Shown: in pieces, positions 1 through 9,900 of the stretch | Layout of the letters: every line of letters begins with the position of its first letter | How positions within the stretch are numbered: the stretch's first letter is position 1 | Assembly (NCBI GenBank): GCA_016192425.1 | Contig: JACPUE010000035.1 | Location: 32,987-96,986 of the forward strand | From: Burkholderiales bacterium | GTDB taxonomy: Bacteria > Pseudomonadota > Gammaproteobacteria > Burkholderiales > Burkholderiaceae_C | Reading direction: 5' to 3' | Length of the DNA stretch: 64,000 nucleotides | Program-made: the position numbers and the translations under genes | The notes under the pieces: generated by a model | Databases searched by the model: none | Seen by the model: the letters and a program-made list of their open reading frames with translations, nothing else | Told to the model about the DNA's origin: nothing

Positions 1-46
1 GCTTGCGTCCGTATATCAAGCGCAAACAGCTATCAAAATAATAGCA
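1..46. repeat. Interspersed palindromic repeat, copy 1 (truncated by window edge)
   Basis: Copy of a roughly 55-65 bp repeat family that recurs through this window. One arm shows the core CAAGCGC, then CAGCTATC and a terminal AATAGCA. Its best match is the copy at 37981-38036 in the same orientation. It lies just downstream of the pnp stop codon on the minus strand; the outer end is cut off by the window start. Confidence 0.7.
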
Positions 47-58
47 ACACCTCAGCAA

Positions 59-2302
59 TCAGGCCTGCATCTGGTCTTGCGTACCCGATGTCGGCTGCTG
101 CTGTTGCTGCTGCTCGGCACCCTGGTCGCGGGGCTCACGCGCCTCGCGCGGTGCGCGGTACTCGCGTTCGCGGCGCTCTGCGGGGGCAGGACGGTCGCTG
201 CTGCCAGCGGGACGCTCGGTCAGCGCCTTCATCGACAGCTTGACGCGGCCCTTCTCGTCCGTCTCCAGTACCTTGACCTTGACGATCTGGCCTTCGCTCA
301 GGTAGTCGGTGACCTTTTCCACGCGCTCGTGGGCGATCTGGCTGATGTGCAGCAGGCCGTCCTTGCCGGGCAACAGGTTGATGAGGGCGCCGAAGTCCAG
401 GATCTTGGTGACCGGGCCTTCGTACACCTTGCCGATTTCCACCTCGGCAGTGATCTGCTCGATACGGCGCTTGGCCTCGTCGGCCTTGGCGCCGTCGTTC
501 GAGGCGATGGTGATGGTGCCGTCTTCCTCGATGTTGATCTGGGTGCCGGTTTCTTCGGTCAGCGCACGGATGGTGGCGCCGCCCTTGCCGATCACGTCGC
601 GGATCTTCTCGGGGTTGATCTTCATCGTGTAGAGCTTGGGCGCAAAGCTCGAAATCTCGGTCTTGGCCTCACCCATGGCTTCCTGCATCTTGCCCAGGAT
701 GTGCATGCGCGCTTCCTTGGCCTGGGCCAGCGCTACCTGCATGATTTCCTTGGTGATGCCCTGGATCTTGATGTCCATCTGCAGCGCGGTGATGCCGTTG
801 GTCGTGCCGGCCACCTTGAAGTCCATGTCGCCCAGGTGGTCCTCATCGCCCAGGATGTCGGTCAGCACGGCGAAGCGGTTGCCGTCCTTGATCAGGCCCA
901 TGGCAATGCCCGCCACATGCGCCTTCATGGGCACACCGGCGTCCATCAGCGACAGGCAGCCGCCGCAGACCGATGCCATGGACGAGGAACCGTTGGACTC
1001 GGTGATTTCCGACACCACGCGGATGGTATAGGGGAATTCTTCCTTGCTTGGAAGGCAGGCCACCAGGGCCCGCTTGGCCAGGCGGCCGTGGCCGATTTCG
1101 CGGCGCTTGGTGCTGCCCATGCGGCCCACTTCACCGGTGGCAAAGGGAGGCATGTTGTAGTGCAGCATGAAGCGGTCTTCAAACTCGCCGGCCAGCGCGT
1201 CGATGCGCTGGGCATCGCGCTCGGTGCCCAGCGTGGCCACGACCAGCGCCTGCGTCTCGCCACGGGTGAACAGTGCGGAGCCGTGCGTGCGCGGCAGCAC
1301 GCCGTTGCGGATTTCGATGGGGCGCACGGTGCGCGTATCACGGCCGTCGATGCGCGGCTCACCGGCCAGAATCTGGCTGCGCACGATGCGCGCTTCGATG
1401 TCGAACAGCATGCCTTCGACCTTGACGGCATCGAATTCGACACCGGCCTCCTTCAGGTCGGCCATAACCACGGCGTAGGCCTCTCGGCAAGCATGCGTGC
1501 GGGCCTGCTTGTTGCGGATCTGGTAGGCAGCGCGCAGCTTGTCTTCGGCCAATTGCGTGACCTTGGCGATCAGTGCATCGTCCTTGGCCGGAGCCTGCCA
1601 CTCCCAGGCGGGCTTGCCAGCGTCGCGCACCAGTTCGTGGATGGCGTTGATGGCGATCTTGCCCTGCTCGTGGCCGAACACCACAGCGCCCAGCATCACG
1701 TCCTCGGGCAGTTGCTGCGCTTCGGATTCGACCATCAGCACGGCGGCCTCAGTGCCAGCAACCACCAGATCCATCTGGCTGCTCTTGCGCGCCGTCTGGC
1801 CGGGGTTGAGCACATATTCGCCATTGATGTAACCCACGCGGGCCGCGCCAATGGGGCCGCTGAAGGGAATGCCGGAGACCGCCAGGGCAGCGCTCGAAGC
1901 GATCATGGCGGCGATGTCGGCGTCGACCTCGGGGTTGAGCGACAGGGTGTGGATGACCACATGCACTTCGTTGAAGAAGCCTTCCGGGAACAGCGGACGG
2001 ATCGGGCGGTCGATCAGGCGGCTGGTCAGCGTCTCCAGCTCGCTGGGCTTGGCTTCGCGCTTGAAGAAGCTGCCGGGGATCTTGCCGGCGGCATAGGTTT
2101 TCTCGATGTAGTCCACCGTCAACGGGAAGAAATCCTGCCCCGGCTTGGCGGACTTGGAGGCCACCACCGTGGCCAGCACCACCGTATCGTCAATGTTCAC
2201 CAGCACAGCGCCGGAGGCCTGGCGGGCGATCTCGCCCGTTTCCATGACGACGGTCTTGTCGCCCCATTGGAAAGACTTGGTAACCTTGTTGAAAATGCTC
2301 AT
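59..2302 (-). CDS. pnp: Polyribonucleotide nucleotidyltransferase (PNPase)
   Basis: A 3'-5' phosphorolytic exoribonuclease that degrades mRNA with inorganic phosphate and is part of the RNA degradosome in many proteobacteria. The protein is 747 residues, the usual length. Two RNase PH-like domains fill the first ~550 residues, a KH domain (core VIGKGGATI) follows at about 557-615, and an S1 domain at about 625-695. The C-terminus is Arg/Glu-rich and then glutamine-rich. The start beginning MSIFNKV is chosen because it has a ribosome site (AGGAGC) five bases upstream; an in-frame start 21 codons earlier adds residues unlike the family. It lies downstream of rpsO on the same strand, the classic rpsO-pnp arrangement. 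Confidence 0.97.
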   Translation of the reverse strand: MSIFNKVTKSFQWGDKTVVMETGEIARQASGAVLVNIDDTVVLATVVASKSAKPGQDFFPLTVDYIEKTYAAGKIPGSFFKREAKPSELETLTSRLIDRPIRPLFPEGFFNEVHVVIHTLSLNPEVDADIAAMIASSAALAVSGIPFSGPIGAARVGYINGEYVLNPGQTARKSSQMDLVVAGTEAAVLMVESEAQQLPEDVMLGAVVFGHEQGKIAINAIHELVRDAGKPAWEWQAPAKDDALIAKVTQLAEDKLRAAYQIRNKQARTHACREAYAVVMADLKEAGVEFDAVKVEGMLFDIEARIVRSQILAGEPRIDGRDTRTVRPIEIRNGVLPRTHGSALFTRGETQALVVATLGTERDAQRIDALAGEFEDRFMLHYNMPPFATGEVGRMGSTKRREIGHGRLAKRALVACLPSKEEFPYTIRVVSEITESNGSSSMASVCGGCLSLMDAGVPMKAHVAGIAMGLIKDGNRFAVLTDILGDEDHLGDMDFKVAGTTNGITALQMDIKIQGITKEIMQVALAQAKEARMHILGKMQEAMGEAKTEISSFAPKLYTMKINPEKIRDVIGKGGATIRALTEETGTQINIEEDGTITIASNDGAKADEAKRRIEQITAEVEIGKVYEGPVTKILDFGALINLLPGKDGLLHISQIAHERVEKVTDYLSEGQIVKVKVLETDEKGRVKLSMKALTERPAGSSDRPAPAERREREYRAPREAREPRDQGAEQQQQQQPTSGTQDQMQA

Positions 2303-2444
2303 AGTTGCTCCTGAGTTAATAGCTGGTAACGCAATACCAGCAGGCTCTGGCGGCCAATTCAGCAAACGATGCCATTCCAGTGAAACCGCCCGCGGAGTTC
2401 ATTGGAATGACACAGCTTCGATCTGCTCGGCACACCAGCAAAAG

Positions 2445-2480
2445 TAAAAAACGCCTGAGCTAGCGTACTAACCCAGGCGT
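2445..2480 (-). terminator. Rho-independent terminator between rpsO and pnp
   Basis: On the minus strand an ACGCCTG / CAGGCGT stem with a 16-base loop is followed by a T-rich run. It sits just after the rpsO stop and about 140 bases before pnp. In E. coli a partial terminator at the same place reduces read-through from rpsO into pnp; the same role is inferred here. Confidence 0.75.
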
Positions 2481-2498
2481 TCATGCGTGCAATGCGGC

Positions 2499-2765
2499 TT
2501 ACTTGCGCAGACCCAGTTTGGCAATCAGCGCGGTATAACGGTCGGCGTCTTTGGCCTTGAGGTAGTCCAGCAGCTTGCGGCGACGGCTCACCATGCGCAG
2601 CAGACCACGGCGGCCATGGTGATCCTTGGCATGCTCCTTGAAGTGAGGCATCAGTTCGTTGATGCGGGCGGTCAGCAGCGCCACCTGGACTTCGGGGCTA
2701 CCGGTATCATTGGCAGCGCGTTGGTTGGCCTTGACGACTTCGGCCTTGGCGGAAGAGGAAATCAT
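2499..2765 (-). CDS. rpsO: 30S ribosomal protein S15
   Basis: Primary 16S rRNA-binding protein of the small-subunit platform, also making an intersubunit bridge. The 88-residue product starting [11 protein letters not shown] has the normal S15 length and the family features: [15 protein letters not shown] near residues 20-35, the [16 protein letters not shown] block at about 38-53, and the closing [10 protein letters not shown] region. An AAGGA ribosome site lies eight bases before this ATG, so the longer in-frame start 13 codons upstream is not used. It is followed on the same strand by a terminator-like hairpin and then pnp. Confidence 0.98.
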   Translation of the reverse strand: MISSSAKAEVVKANQRAANDTGSPEVQVALLTARINELMPHFKEHAKDHHGRRGLLRMVSRRRKLLDYLKAKDADRYTALIAKLGLRK

Positions 2766-2889
2766 TGGAAATGTCCTTGGATAAACGGCGCACACGCTTT
2801 GCACGGCAAAAACTTGCGCACCTGGGTTTTACTTGCGCCAGGAACCGGAACAAGCCCTGACGTGCGTCTTGCACCATGCAAAACAGGCG

Positions 2890-2897
2890 GATTATAA
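2890..2897 (-). promoter_or_regulatory. Possible -10 element for rpsO
   Basis: The minus strand contains TTATAAT about 125 bases upstream of the rpsO start, in an otherwise GC-rich stretch. No convincing -35 hexamer is visible 17 bases further upstream, so this is suggestive only. Confidence 0.35.
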
Positions 2898-2933
2898 CCG
2901 CACCAGGCCAGCCGCCCCACCCCTCCACCAGCC

Positions 2934-3203
2934 ATGACCCCACACCGCATCACCCACCTCCCCATCATCACCTGCGCGCTGGCCCTGGGCCTGGCACTGG
3001 CCGCCAGCCCTGCTGACGCCTGGGCCAAGCGCAAGTCCAGCACCTACCACAGCACCCAGACCGACAAGCCCCGCAAGGGCGTCAGAAAAGTCACCTACCA
3101 GCGCAGCACCTCCGAAGAAACCCCTGCCCAGCGCGACCAACGGCTCCGGCGCGAATGCAAGGGCATGAACAACGCTGGCGCCTGCCTGGGCTATACCCGC
3201 TGA
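2934..3203 (+). CDS. Small basic exported protein of unknown function
   Basis: An 89-residue protein not recognised by family. Residues 1-30 look like a Sec signal peptide: a short polar N-terminus, a hydrophobic stretch (ITCALALGLALAA) and a likely cleavage near ASPADA. The mature part is short, polar and basic, rich in Lys, Arg, Ser and Thr, with two cysteines near the C-terminus (around RECKG and GACLG) that could form one disulfide in the periplasm. It starts on the plus strand just upstream of, and divergent from, rpsO. Codon use is normal for the region. Function unknown. Confidence 0.6.
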   Translation: MTPHRITHLPIITCALALGLALAASPADAWAKRKSSTYHSTQTDKPRKGVRKVTYQRSTSEETPAQRDQRLRRECKGMNNAGACLGYTR

Positions 3204-3309
3204 CCAATAGCCCCAGACAATCACGCGGCGGCAACCGCTTGTCTGTACCAACAAGCCATTCGTCGGCACCACCCAGTCACCCTTTCACCACAGCACCTAG
3301 GATGCCCTC

Positions 3310-3864
3310 ATGCAAGCCTTGAACCCAGTGCACCATCCCCCTGCCCCGGCTACCTATAGGGTCGAGAAGACACGTCAACACGGATTTACAGCCATCGAAT
3401 TGATGGTGGTAGTAGCCATTGTGGCCATTTTGGCCGCTTTGGCGGCACCAAGCTTTACGCCTTTGATTGAACGCTGGCGCGTGCGGCAAACGGCAGAAAG
3501 CCTGACGTCCAGCCTGTACTTGGCACGCTCCGAGGCCATCAAGCGTGGCGGCGGTGTTGCACTTGATGCCACCGGCGGATGGGATCAAGGCTGGAAAGTG
3601 ACACACACCCAAAACCTCGTCACGACCGACCTGCAGGTCGTTGCAGCCCCAGCCAAAACGAACATCGCCCAAAACAACGGCAAAACCATGCTGTTCATTG
3701 ATCGCTGGGGAATGATCTCAGAAACCAATGGCGGAGCGCCTGCTTCCATGAATTTCCCGATATACCCCGCTGGAAAGACGGATACCGACACCAGCGCCAT
3801 CAGGCTTTGCGTGACCAGCGGAGGACGGCTTACGCAAATGAAGCAAGGCGCAAGCTGCCCTTGA
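3310..3864 (+). CDS. Type IV pilus minor pilin, FimT/GspH family (first copy)
   Basis: A 184-residue prepilin. After a 26-residue basic leader comes a class III signal (HGFTAIELMVVVAIVAILAA), cleaved between Gly and Phe by prepilin peptidase, with the conserved Glu5. The hydrophobic helix continues to about residue 50. The next segment (IERWRVRQTAESLTSSLYLARSEAI) is typical of GspH/FimT pseudopilins. It opens a minor-pilin operon and is followed 19 bases later by a close paralogue. Minor pilins of this kind prime pilus assembly together with PilV, PilW, PilX and PilY1 in the inner membrane. Confidence 0.88.
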   Translation: MQALNPVHHPPAPATYRVEKTRQHGFTAIELMVVVAIVAILAALAAPSFTPLIERWRVRQTAESLTSSLYLARSEAIKRGGGVALDATGGWDQGWKVTHTQNLVTTDLQVVAAPAKTNIAQNNGKTMLFIDRWGMISETNGGAPASMNFPIYPAGKTDTDTSAIRLCVTSGGRLTQMKQGASCP

Positions 3865-3883
3865 GCAATTCGGAAGCACCACC

Positions 3884-4462
3884 ATGCCGTCTCAACCAAG
3901 CAACGCCATCATTGCACCCTCCAGGCGGGCAGCAGGTTTCACTGCCATTGAGTTACTAGTGACTGTTTCTATTGTGGCCATCCTGGCAGCCTTGGCCGCA
4001 CCTGGCTTCACGCCACTGATCGAAAGCTGGAGGGTGCGCCAAGCCACTGAACAGCTCAAGTCCAGCCTGTATCTGGCCCGCTCTGAAGCCATCAGGCGTG
4101 GCGGGCAAGTAGCAATTCAAAAACTGCCCAACAACACCAACGGCTGCACAAGCGCTACTGGAAGCAGCGATTGGGATTGCGGGTGGTTCATCTGCCATAA
4201 CACCAACAACGACAGTAACTGCGACGCTGGCGAACCCGTGTTGCAGCGGGTAGAAACGCCAGCACGTGTGCAGGTGACCCGTACGGGCGGCGGTGCCAGC
4301 ATCAAACTTAACCGATGGGGATTGGTTGACGGCAAGTGGCTGGGCTTCAGCTTGGTGCCGCTCAACAAAACCACCACCCACCCCGGTGCACGCGGCGTCT
4401 GCATGAGCTCCGGCGGCCGTTTACGCACCATCCCCCCAGAATCCATCCCCTGTACTGGCTAA
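3884..4462 (+). CDS. Type IV pilus minor pilin, FimT/GspH (FimU-like) family (second copy)
   Basis: A 192-residue prepilin closely related to the preceding gene: both share the blocks GFTAIELxV, IVAILAALAAP and ESWRVRQ/ERWRVRQ followed by SSLYLARSEAI. The leader is about 18 residues. The C-terminal domain has several cysteines (around NGCTSATG, WDCGWFICH, NCDAGE) that could form disulfides, a feature of FimU-like pilins; the neighbour has fewer. The side-by-side pair suggests tandem duplication and divergence, probably into FimT and FimU roles. Which is which cannot be decided from the sequence alone. Confidence 0.87.
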   Translation: MPSQPSNAIIAPSRRAAGFTAIELLVTVSIVAILAALAAPGFTPLIESWRVRQATEQLKSSLYLARSEAIRRGGQVAIQKLPNNTNGCTSATGSSDWDCGWFICHNTNNDSNCDAGEPVLQRVETPARVQVTRTGGGASIKLNRWGLVDGKWLGFSLVPLNKTTTHPGARGVCMSSGGRLRTIPPESIPCTG

Positions 4463-4467
4463 CAACC

Positions 4468-5115
4468 ATGACACACCACATCGCTGCCACTAGCCGCCGC
4501 CAACAAGGTATCTCGCTGATCGAGTCCTTGGTGGCCGTTGTCGTCACCGCCCTGGGCATCCTCGGCATCCTGGGCGTACAAATGCGCACACTCACAGACA
4601 CATCCACCACCGTACGCCGGGCACAAGCCATACGGCTGATCGAAGATTTAGGCGAACGCATGAAAACCAACCCTAATGCACTTGCCAATATCAACGTTTA
4701 CCTTACAACCTTTTCCGACACCCCAGCGCCTGGCAGTTGTGCGACAGGCTGCAACAACTCTCAATTGGCCTTGTATGACATGCAGGTGTGGAAAAAGGCT
4801 ATCCGGGACAACATTCCTACAGGCAAAGCCGCTATCTTCATCCCTCCAGCGGAGGGGGGCGTACCGGCAGGCCAGGGGCGCCAGCTTGGCGTCATGGTGG
4901 CCTGGCGCGAAAACGAGCGGGACACCAGTTCAGCATACAAGGACGACATCGATGCCACAAAGGTGCGTGCCAGCGACGGCTCGTTAAGTGCTGGCGCGAC
5001 CCTTGCATGCCCTGCCAACCACATTTGCCACCTGCAATACCTGCCTGTCTCGGGCCGTTGTGCGCCTTATACCCCCGGCGCATCCACCACAACGTACTAC
5101 TGCCCAGGAGCCTGA
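4468..5115 (+). CDS. pilV: Type IV pilus modification/minor pilin protein PilV
   Basis: A 215-residue minor pilin. The prepilin motif is QQGISLIESLVAVVVTALG, cleaved after Gly, with Glu5 retained, then a hydrophobic helix. The following segment (RRAQAIRLIEDLGERMKTNP) is characteristic of PilV proteins. The start MTHHIAATS is chosen because it follows the previous gene's stop by five bases; a longer in-frame start would overlap that gene by 127 bases. In the assembled pilus PilV works with PilW, PilX and FimU as a priming tip complex. Confidence 0.88.
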   Translation: MTHHIAATSRRQQGISLIESLVAVVVTALGILGILGVQMRTLTDTSTTVRRAQAIRLIEDLGERMKTNPNALANINVYLTTFSDTPAPGSCATGCNNSQLALYDMQVWKKAIRDNIPTGKAAIFIPPAEGGVPAGQGRQLGVMVAWRENERDTSSAYKDDIDATKVRASDGSLSAGATLACPANHICHLQYLPVSGRCAPYTPGASTTTYYCPGA

Positions 5116-5116
5116 C

Positions 5117-6049
5117 ATGCGCTCAATGCCCTTTGCCACATCCGGCCTCCAAAGCACCCGCATCACCACCCGGACGGGAGCACATCCCACCCACCAGCGC
5201 GGGGTAACCTTGATAGAACTGATGGTTGGCATCGCCATCGGTCTTCTTGTGGTTGCTGTTGCCATGGGTGCTCTCATGGTCTCACGCGGTGTGTCGGGTA
5301 CGGTCACGGACGCCAGCAGCATTCAGCAACAAGCATCCTATGCGATGCGGGTGATTGGTCAGCAAATCAGACAAGCTGGTTCATTACGACTCAATCTCGA
5401 CCCAAAGAGCACTGCAACTGCTGAAAAATATTTGGCTCCCGTGGCATTTGAAACAATGGCAGCAGCCAGCACAAATCCCACATACAGCTTCGATGCAGGA
5501 CAGGCAACAAATGTTATCCAAGGCACAGCATCCCCTGTGACCGTAACCACGGGTTTCCGCCGTTATACAGAGCCTGTCTTTATCAGCGCATCTGAACAGA
5601 CATTAGGACGAAACTGCTTAGGTGGTCCATCAGATAGTGGCAATGACGATCAGCGAGTGGAAAGCGTTTTTCAGTTTGATACAGCCAATAATATCCTTCT
5701 TTGCAATGGAAATGGTGCAGGTGGCCAGGCGCTTATACAAAATGTAGCTAATTTCCAGGTGAATTACTTGGTGCAGGACATCACAACCACACCAGGCATA
5801 CCCACCATCAAATCCGTGAATGCAACGGGTGTCGCCAACTGGGGGCAGGTGCAGGCCGTGGAAGTCTGTCTCGTGATTTACGGCGCCGAGCCTATCGACC
5901 TACCTGCGGGCAGCAACTACACCGACTGCGACGGAACAACGCTGGTGGACATGAGCACCCTGACCGGTTCACGCGCAAAACGCATGCACATGGTCTTTCG
6001 CAACGTCTTTCAACTTCGCAGCCAGGGCCTCATTGGTACTGTGCTCTAA
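5117..6049 (+). CDS. pilW: Type IV pilus assembly protein PilW
   Basis: A 310-residue minor pilin with motif QRGVTLIELMVGIAIGLLVV, cleaved after Gly and with Glu5, followed by a long C-terminal domain as usual for PilW. The start lies one base after the pilV stop. The middle of the gene (about 5350-5770) is clearly more AT-rich than the flanking DNA, which suggests recombination in the exposed globular domain. Cysteine pairs near NCLGG and LLCNG are likely disulfides. Confidence 0.88.
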   Translation: MRSMPFATSGLQSTRITTRTGAHPTHQRGVTLIELMVGIAIGLLVVAVAMGALMVSRGVSGTVTDASSIQQQASYAMRVIGQQIRQAGSLRLNLDPKSTATAEKYLAPVAFETMAAASTNPTYSFDAGQATNVIQGTASPVTVTTGFRRYTEPVFISASEQTLGRNCLGGPSDSGNDDQRVESVFQFDTANNILLCNGNGAGGQALIQNVANFQVNYLVQDITTTPGIPTIKSVNATGVANWGQVQAVEVCLVIYGAEPIDLPAGSNYTDCDGTTLVDMSTLTGSRAKRMHMVFRNVFQLRSQGLIGTVL

Positions 6050-6070
6050 CCAATTGCCGAGCAAACCATC

Positions 6071-6844
6071 ATGCAAAGCATGCCTATTCCACCCCATCAA
6101 CGCTTGCGCCACCAACAGCAAGGTGTCGCGTTGTTTGTCGTGATCGTGTTCGTCATGCTGTCCATGCTGCTGGCGCTGTGGGCATCTCGAACCTCGCTGT
6201 TCAACGAGATGATCGTTGGCAACGATGCCGATTACCAGCGCGCATTCGAGGCGGCACAGGCTCTGCTGCAAGACGCTGAACTCGACATTCGCAGCGAGAA
6301 CCCCGATGGCTCCCCCTGCACCGGTGCCAGTTGCCGCAACAACATCGGCGCAGCTTACAAAATCCCAGTAGATTCGCCAGAGGTTACGCCGCTGCTGGCT
6401 GACCTCGACCTGGAGGCCACCAAATGCAAGGATGGCCTCTGTCTCAAACGTGCAGGGCGTCAAGACTTCTGGAACACCAACAGTTCCACCACATTACAGG
6501 CTGGGGAAGTCAAGCTTGAAGACATGATCAAACCGAATGTGGGTGCACGTTTTGGTCAGTACTCAGGCGCAACGGCAGGCAGCACCAGTACACCTGCGAA
6601 CCCCATCCTGGCAGATACAAGCGCAAACGACCGTGGAGGCTGGTATTGGATAGAAGTCTTGCGCTACGACGAAAGCAGCAAAAACTCCGGGGTGATTGTG
6701 GGCAATATCACCACCGACAACCTGCTGCGCCTGAACCTCAGGCCCAACCTGGTCTACCGCATCACCGCGTTGGCCTTTGGTCGCAAGTCTGGAACCATAG
6801 CAGTATTGCAGCAAACCTATGTCCGGCAAACCCGCAAAGATTGA
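6071..6844 (+). CDS. pilX: Type IV pilus assembly protein PilX
   Basis: A 257-residue protein with N-terminal QQGVALFVVIVFVMLSMLLA and the PilX N-terminal pattern RTSLFNEMIVGNDADYQRAFEAAQALL. Like known PilX proteins it has a hydrophobic helix after the Gly but lacks the canonical Glu5. PilX links the pilin tip complex to PilY1. The gene lies 21 bases after pilW and 84 bases before pilY1; that gap is AT-rich and carries a good ribosome site for pilY1. Confidence 0.87.
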   Translation: MQSMPIPPHQRLRHQQQGVALFVVIVFVMLSMLLALWASRTSLFNEMIVGNDADYQRAFEAAQALLQDAELDIRSENPDGSPCTGASCRNNIGAAYKIPVDSPEVTPLLADLDLEATKCKDGLCLKRAGRQDFWNTNSSTTLQAGEVKLEDMIKPNVGARFGQYSGATAGSTSTPANPILADTSANDRGGWYWIEVLRYDESSKNSGVIVGNITTDNLLRLNLRPNLVYRITALAFGRKSGTIAVLQQTYVRQTRKD

Positions 6845-6928
6845 TTTTCTATAAAAATATAGCAATCGATTATTACTTCGTAGCCGTCAAGGCTCATACC
6901 CCATAACCTTTCAGCCAAGGAGCTTCCC

Positions 6929-9900
6929 ATGGCCCGCAAAACTTCTCCCCGTTTTCGCAAATCCCTGCTGGCCTTGGCCGCTGGAGCGACCTTTGCCCCC
7001 TGTGGCGCATGGGCTCTGGATCTGGCCGAATCGCCCCCTGGCACAGTGGAGCCCTATGTCCGCCCGAACGTCATCATTTCTATTGATGATTCTGGAAGTA
7101 TGAAATGGGTGGTTGATCAACAATGGGTAGATGGTGATTCAGCTTATACCGAACCGGATGCTTTCGGTGTTTGGCATCCAAAGGCACAACGAATTAGTAT
7201 ATTAAGATATGCTTTAATATCTATTTTTGACCCACTCCACCCAAAATACGATCCCAGCTTAATGCCCGACAAGAAATTACGGCTCGCTTGGCAAGTCATG
7301 TGGAACAACGGGGGGGCAAGTGACGCGAAAAATGTCAACAGCACCACTATGAAAACCAATTCGATGCGCGTGTTGCAGGGCAGTCACCGCACAAATTTCC
7401 TGAATTTCGTCAACAGCCTGTCGCCACGGAGTGGCACTCCATCACACTGGATGTTCAGCCAAGCCGATGCTTACATGCGCCAGCCCCTTGGAACCAACAG
7501 CGCCTGGGCGAATGATCCAGGCACCACCGGCTCACCCTATTTGGCCTGTAGGCGCTCTTACCATATTTTCATGTCTGATGGACGCTGGAATTCGGTTTCT
7601 TCTGGAGGAGCACAAGACAACGCCACAAATCTGACCCTGCCAGACGGTATGGTCTATGGTGGCACAACCGCCCCAGACCGCGCAAAGTCTGCACTCTACA
7701 GAGATACTGTCAACGATACGCTTTCAGACTGGGCCTTCCGGAGTTGGGCCGTGCCCATGCAAACCAGTGGAATGACGGGAACCCTACAACCGGCCGCAGA
7801 TTACAGGGCTGCCCCTGCGACAGAAAACTTTGGCAACGACTCGAATGGCACCCCCGCCATTCTTGAGCGCTATTGGAACCCACGCTACGATCCCGCAACT
7901 TGGCCACACATGGTGACTTACACCATTGGTTTTAGCACCGACGCAACCACCTGGCCAGGAGCACCCACGATCATCGCACCACCGGTTGCCGAGCGAGTGC
8001 CTTTTAGCTACAAAGGCAGTTTCCCGGACTTGGTGACCGGCAATCGGACATGGCCAGACATGGGCATAGGGGAGGACGTGCGTGCACTGGATCTATGGCA
8101 TTCCGCCCTTAACGGTCGAGGTCGTTTCTATGCCGTAATGAAGGGCGAGGATCTCGAAAAAGCCTTTCGCGAGATTCTCGGTCAAATCAACACAGCTACA
8201 GATCCTGACTTGAGTTCCAGTGCCACCAGCGGCGCCAATGTCTCGCGCAGCGAAGTTGGGAAATACACCGCAGCCTACCAGCCGGAGAACTTCTGGAAGG
8301 GCTATGTCACCGCCGACAAGGTCAAGCGCGACGGCACAACCTACCCCGATCCAGGCTGGGGTGGGAAAAACACTGCCGACAAACTGGATGCGCTTCCCAG
8401 TGTGTCCAGCCGCTTGGTGTTGAGCTGGAGCGACAAATGGGACAGCACCAATTACAAGGGTGGAGTCCCCTTCAAATGGGCCTCGGATGAAAGCAACCTG
8501 AGCAGCCCGCAAAAGGTGTGGCTGCAAAAGAATATGGCGGGGACCGACGAGGGCGCCACCAAAGGACAGCAACGACTCAACTACATCCGAGGCGAGCGAG
8601 GCATGGAGGGTGTGGATCCCAGTGGCTACACCCCATCCAATCCGTTCCGTCAACGCAAGAGTATCCAAGGCGACATCATCAACTCCGATGTCTGGTACAC
8701 CGGCGCGCCTGCTGCAGACTATTTGCTCAAGGGCTATACGGCTTTTGTTCGAAGCAATAAATCACGCCCAGGCATGCTGTATGTGGGTGGCAACGACGGC
8801 ATGCTGCATGGCTTTGCGGCGGCAGATGGCCAGGAGAAGCTGGCCTACGTACCACGCGGTGTCATTCCTACGCTGACCCTGCTAACGGATCCGCAGTACA
8901 ACAACAAGCACAAGTATTTTGTGGACGGCTCGCCGATGACTGGCGACGTGGACATGAATGGGGGCATCCAGGATCCCACCGACCCCAACTACGGCACCTA
9001 CTCGCCAGATTGGCGTACCATGCTTGTGGGCACCCTGGGCCTGGGCGGTAAAGGTTACTTTGTGCTGGATGTGTCCAACCCCACCGCCACCACCACAGTC
9101 AGCGGCCTGCTGGGCTTTGCCGAAGGCAATGCCCAGCAATTGGTCAAGCAAGATCGCACCCGCGGCCCCTCTGAGCCTGCTCCGAACTGCGCTGCCATGA
9201 CCGGCGCTGAAAAAACGACGTGCCTGCAAGTGGTCGATGAAGACAAGGACATTGGGTTCATCGCCGCCCGCCCAGTACGTGACGACAACGACGCCATGCG
9301 CACTACGCAAATCACGCGCATGAACAACAACCGCTGGGCTGTGGTTCTGGGCAATGGCTACAACAGTGCCAACCAGCGCCCCGTGCTACTGGTACAGTAC
9401 CTGGATGGCGCCAAGGAACTCTTGCGCCTTCCGGTCACGACAGATGCCCCAGGCACCGGTAACGCCAAGGACAATGGCCTCGGCTCCCCGCGGGTGGTGG
9501 ATATCAACGGCGACGGCATGGCCGACGTGGTGTACGCAGGGGACAACCTGGGTAACCTTTGGAAATTTGACCTGACCAATGCCAGCGCCGCCAATTGGAA
9601 GGTAGCATTTAACGGCAATCCACTCTTCACGACCCGAGGTCCTGCCGCCTTGGGTTCTCCATCACGTTCTAAGATCCAGCCTATTGCAACGGCACCGACG
9701 GTACGGGCCAATGACCGCACCAAAACTATTGGCAGTGGCCCCAGTGCCAAGACTGTACGCGTGGGCGGGATGATGGTGGCGTTTGGTACGGGCCGCAATG
9801 TCACCAAGGATGACCCATCCAATATCGACGTCCAAACAATTTACTCTGTGCTGGACAATACCCGTTACCGCGAGGTCTCTTCTGCCTTGGGCAAGCGGCT

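Noticed and set aside
77..2314. Long plus-strand open frame opposite pnp
   Set aside because: It is the antisense shadow of a high-GC gene; the translation is low-complexity (Ala, Gly, His, Leu, Val) with no family resemblance, while pnp matches PNPase throughout.
6845..6928. AT-rich gap before pilY1, with CTATAAAAATATAGC, as a possible further repeat copy
   Set aside because: Only the terminal end resembles the family; the palindromic arms are missing, so it was not counted.
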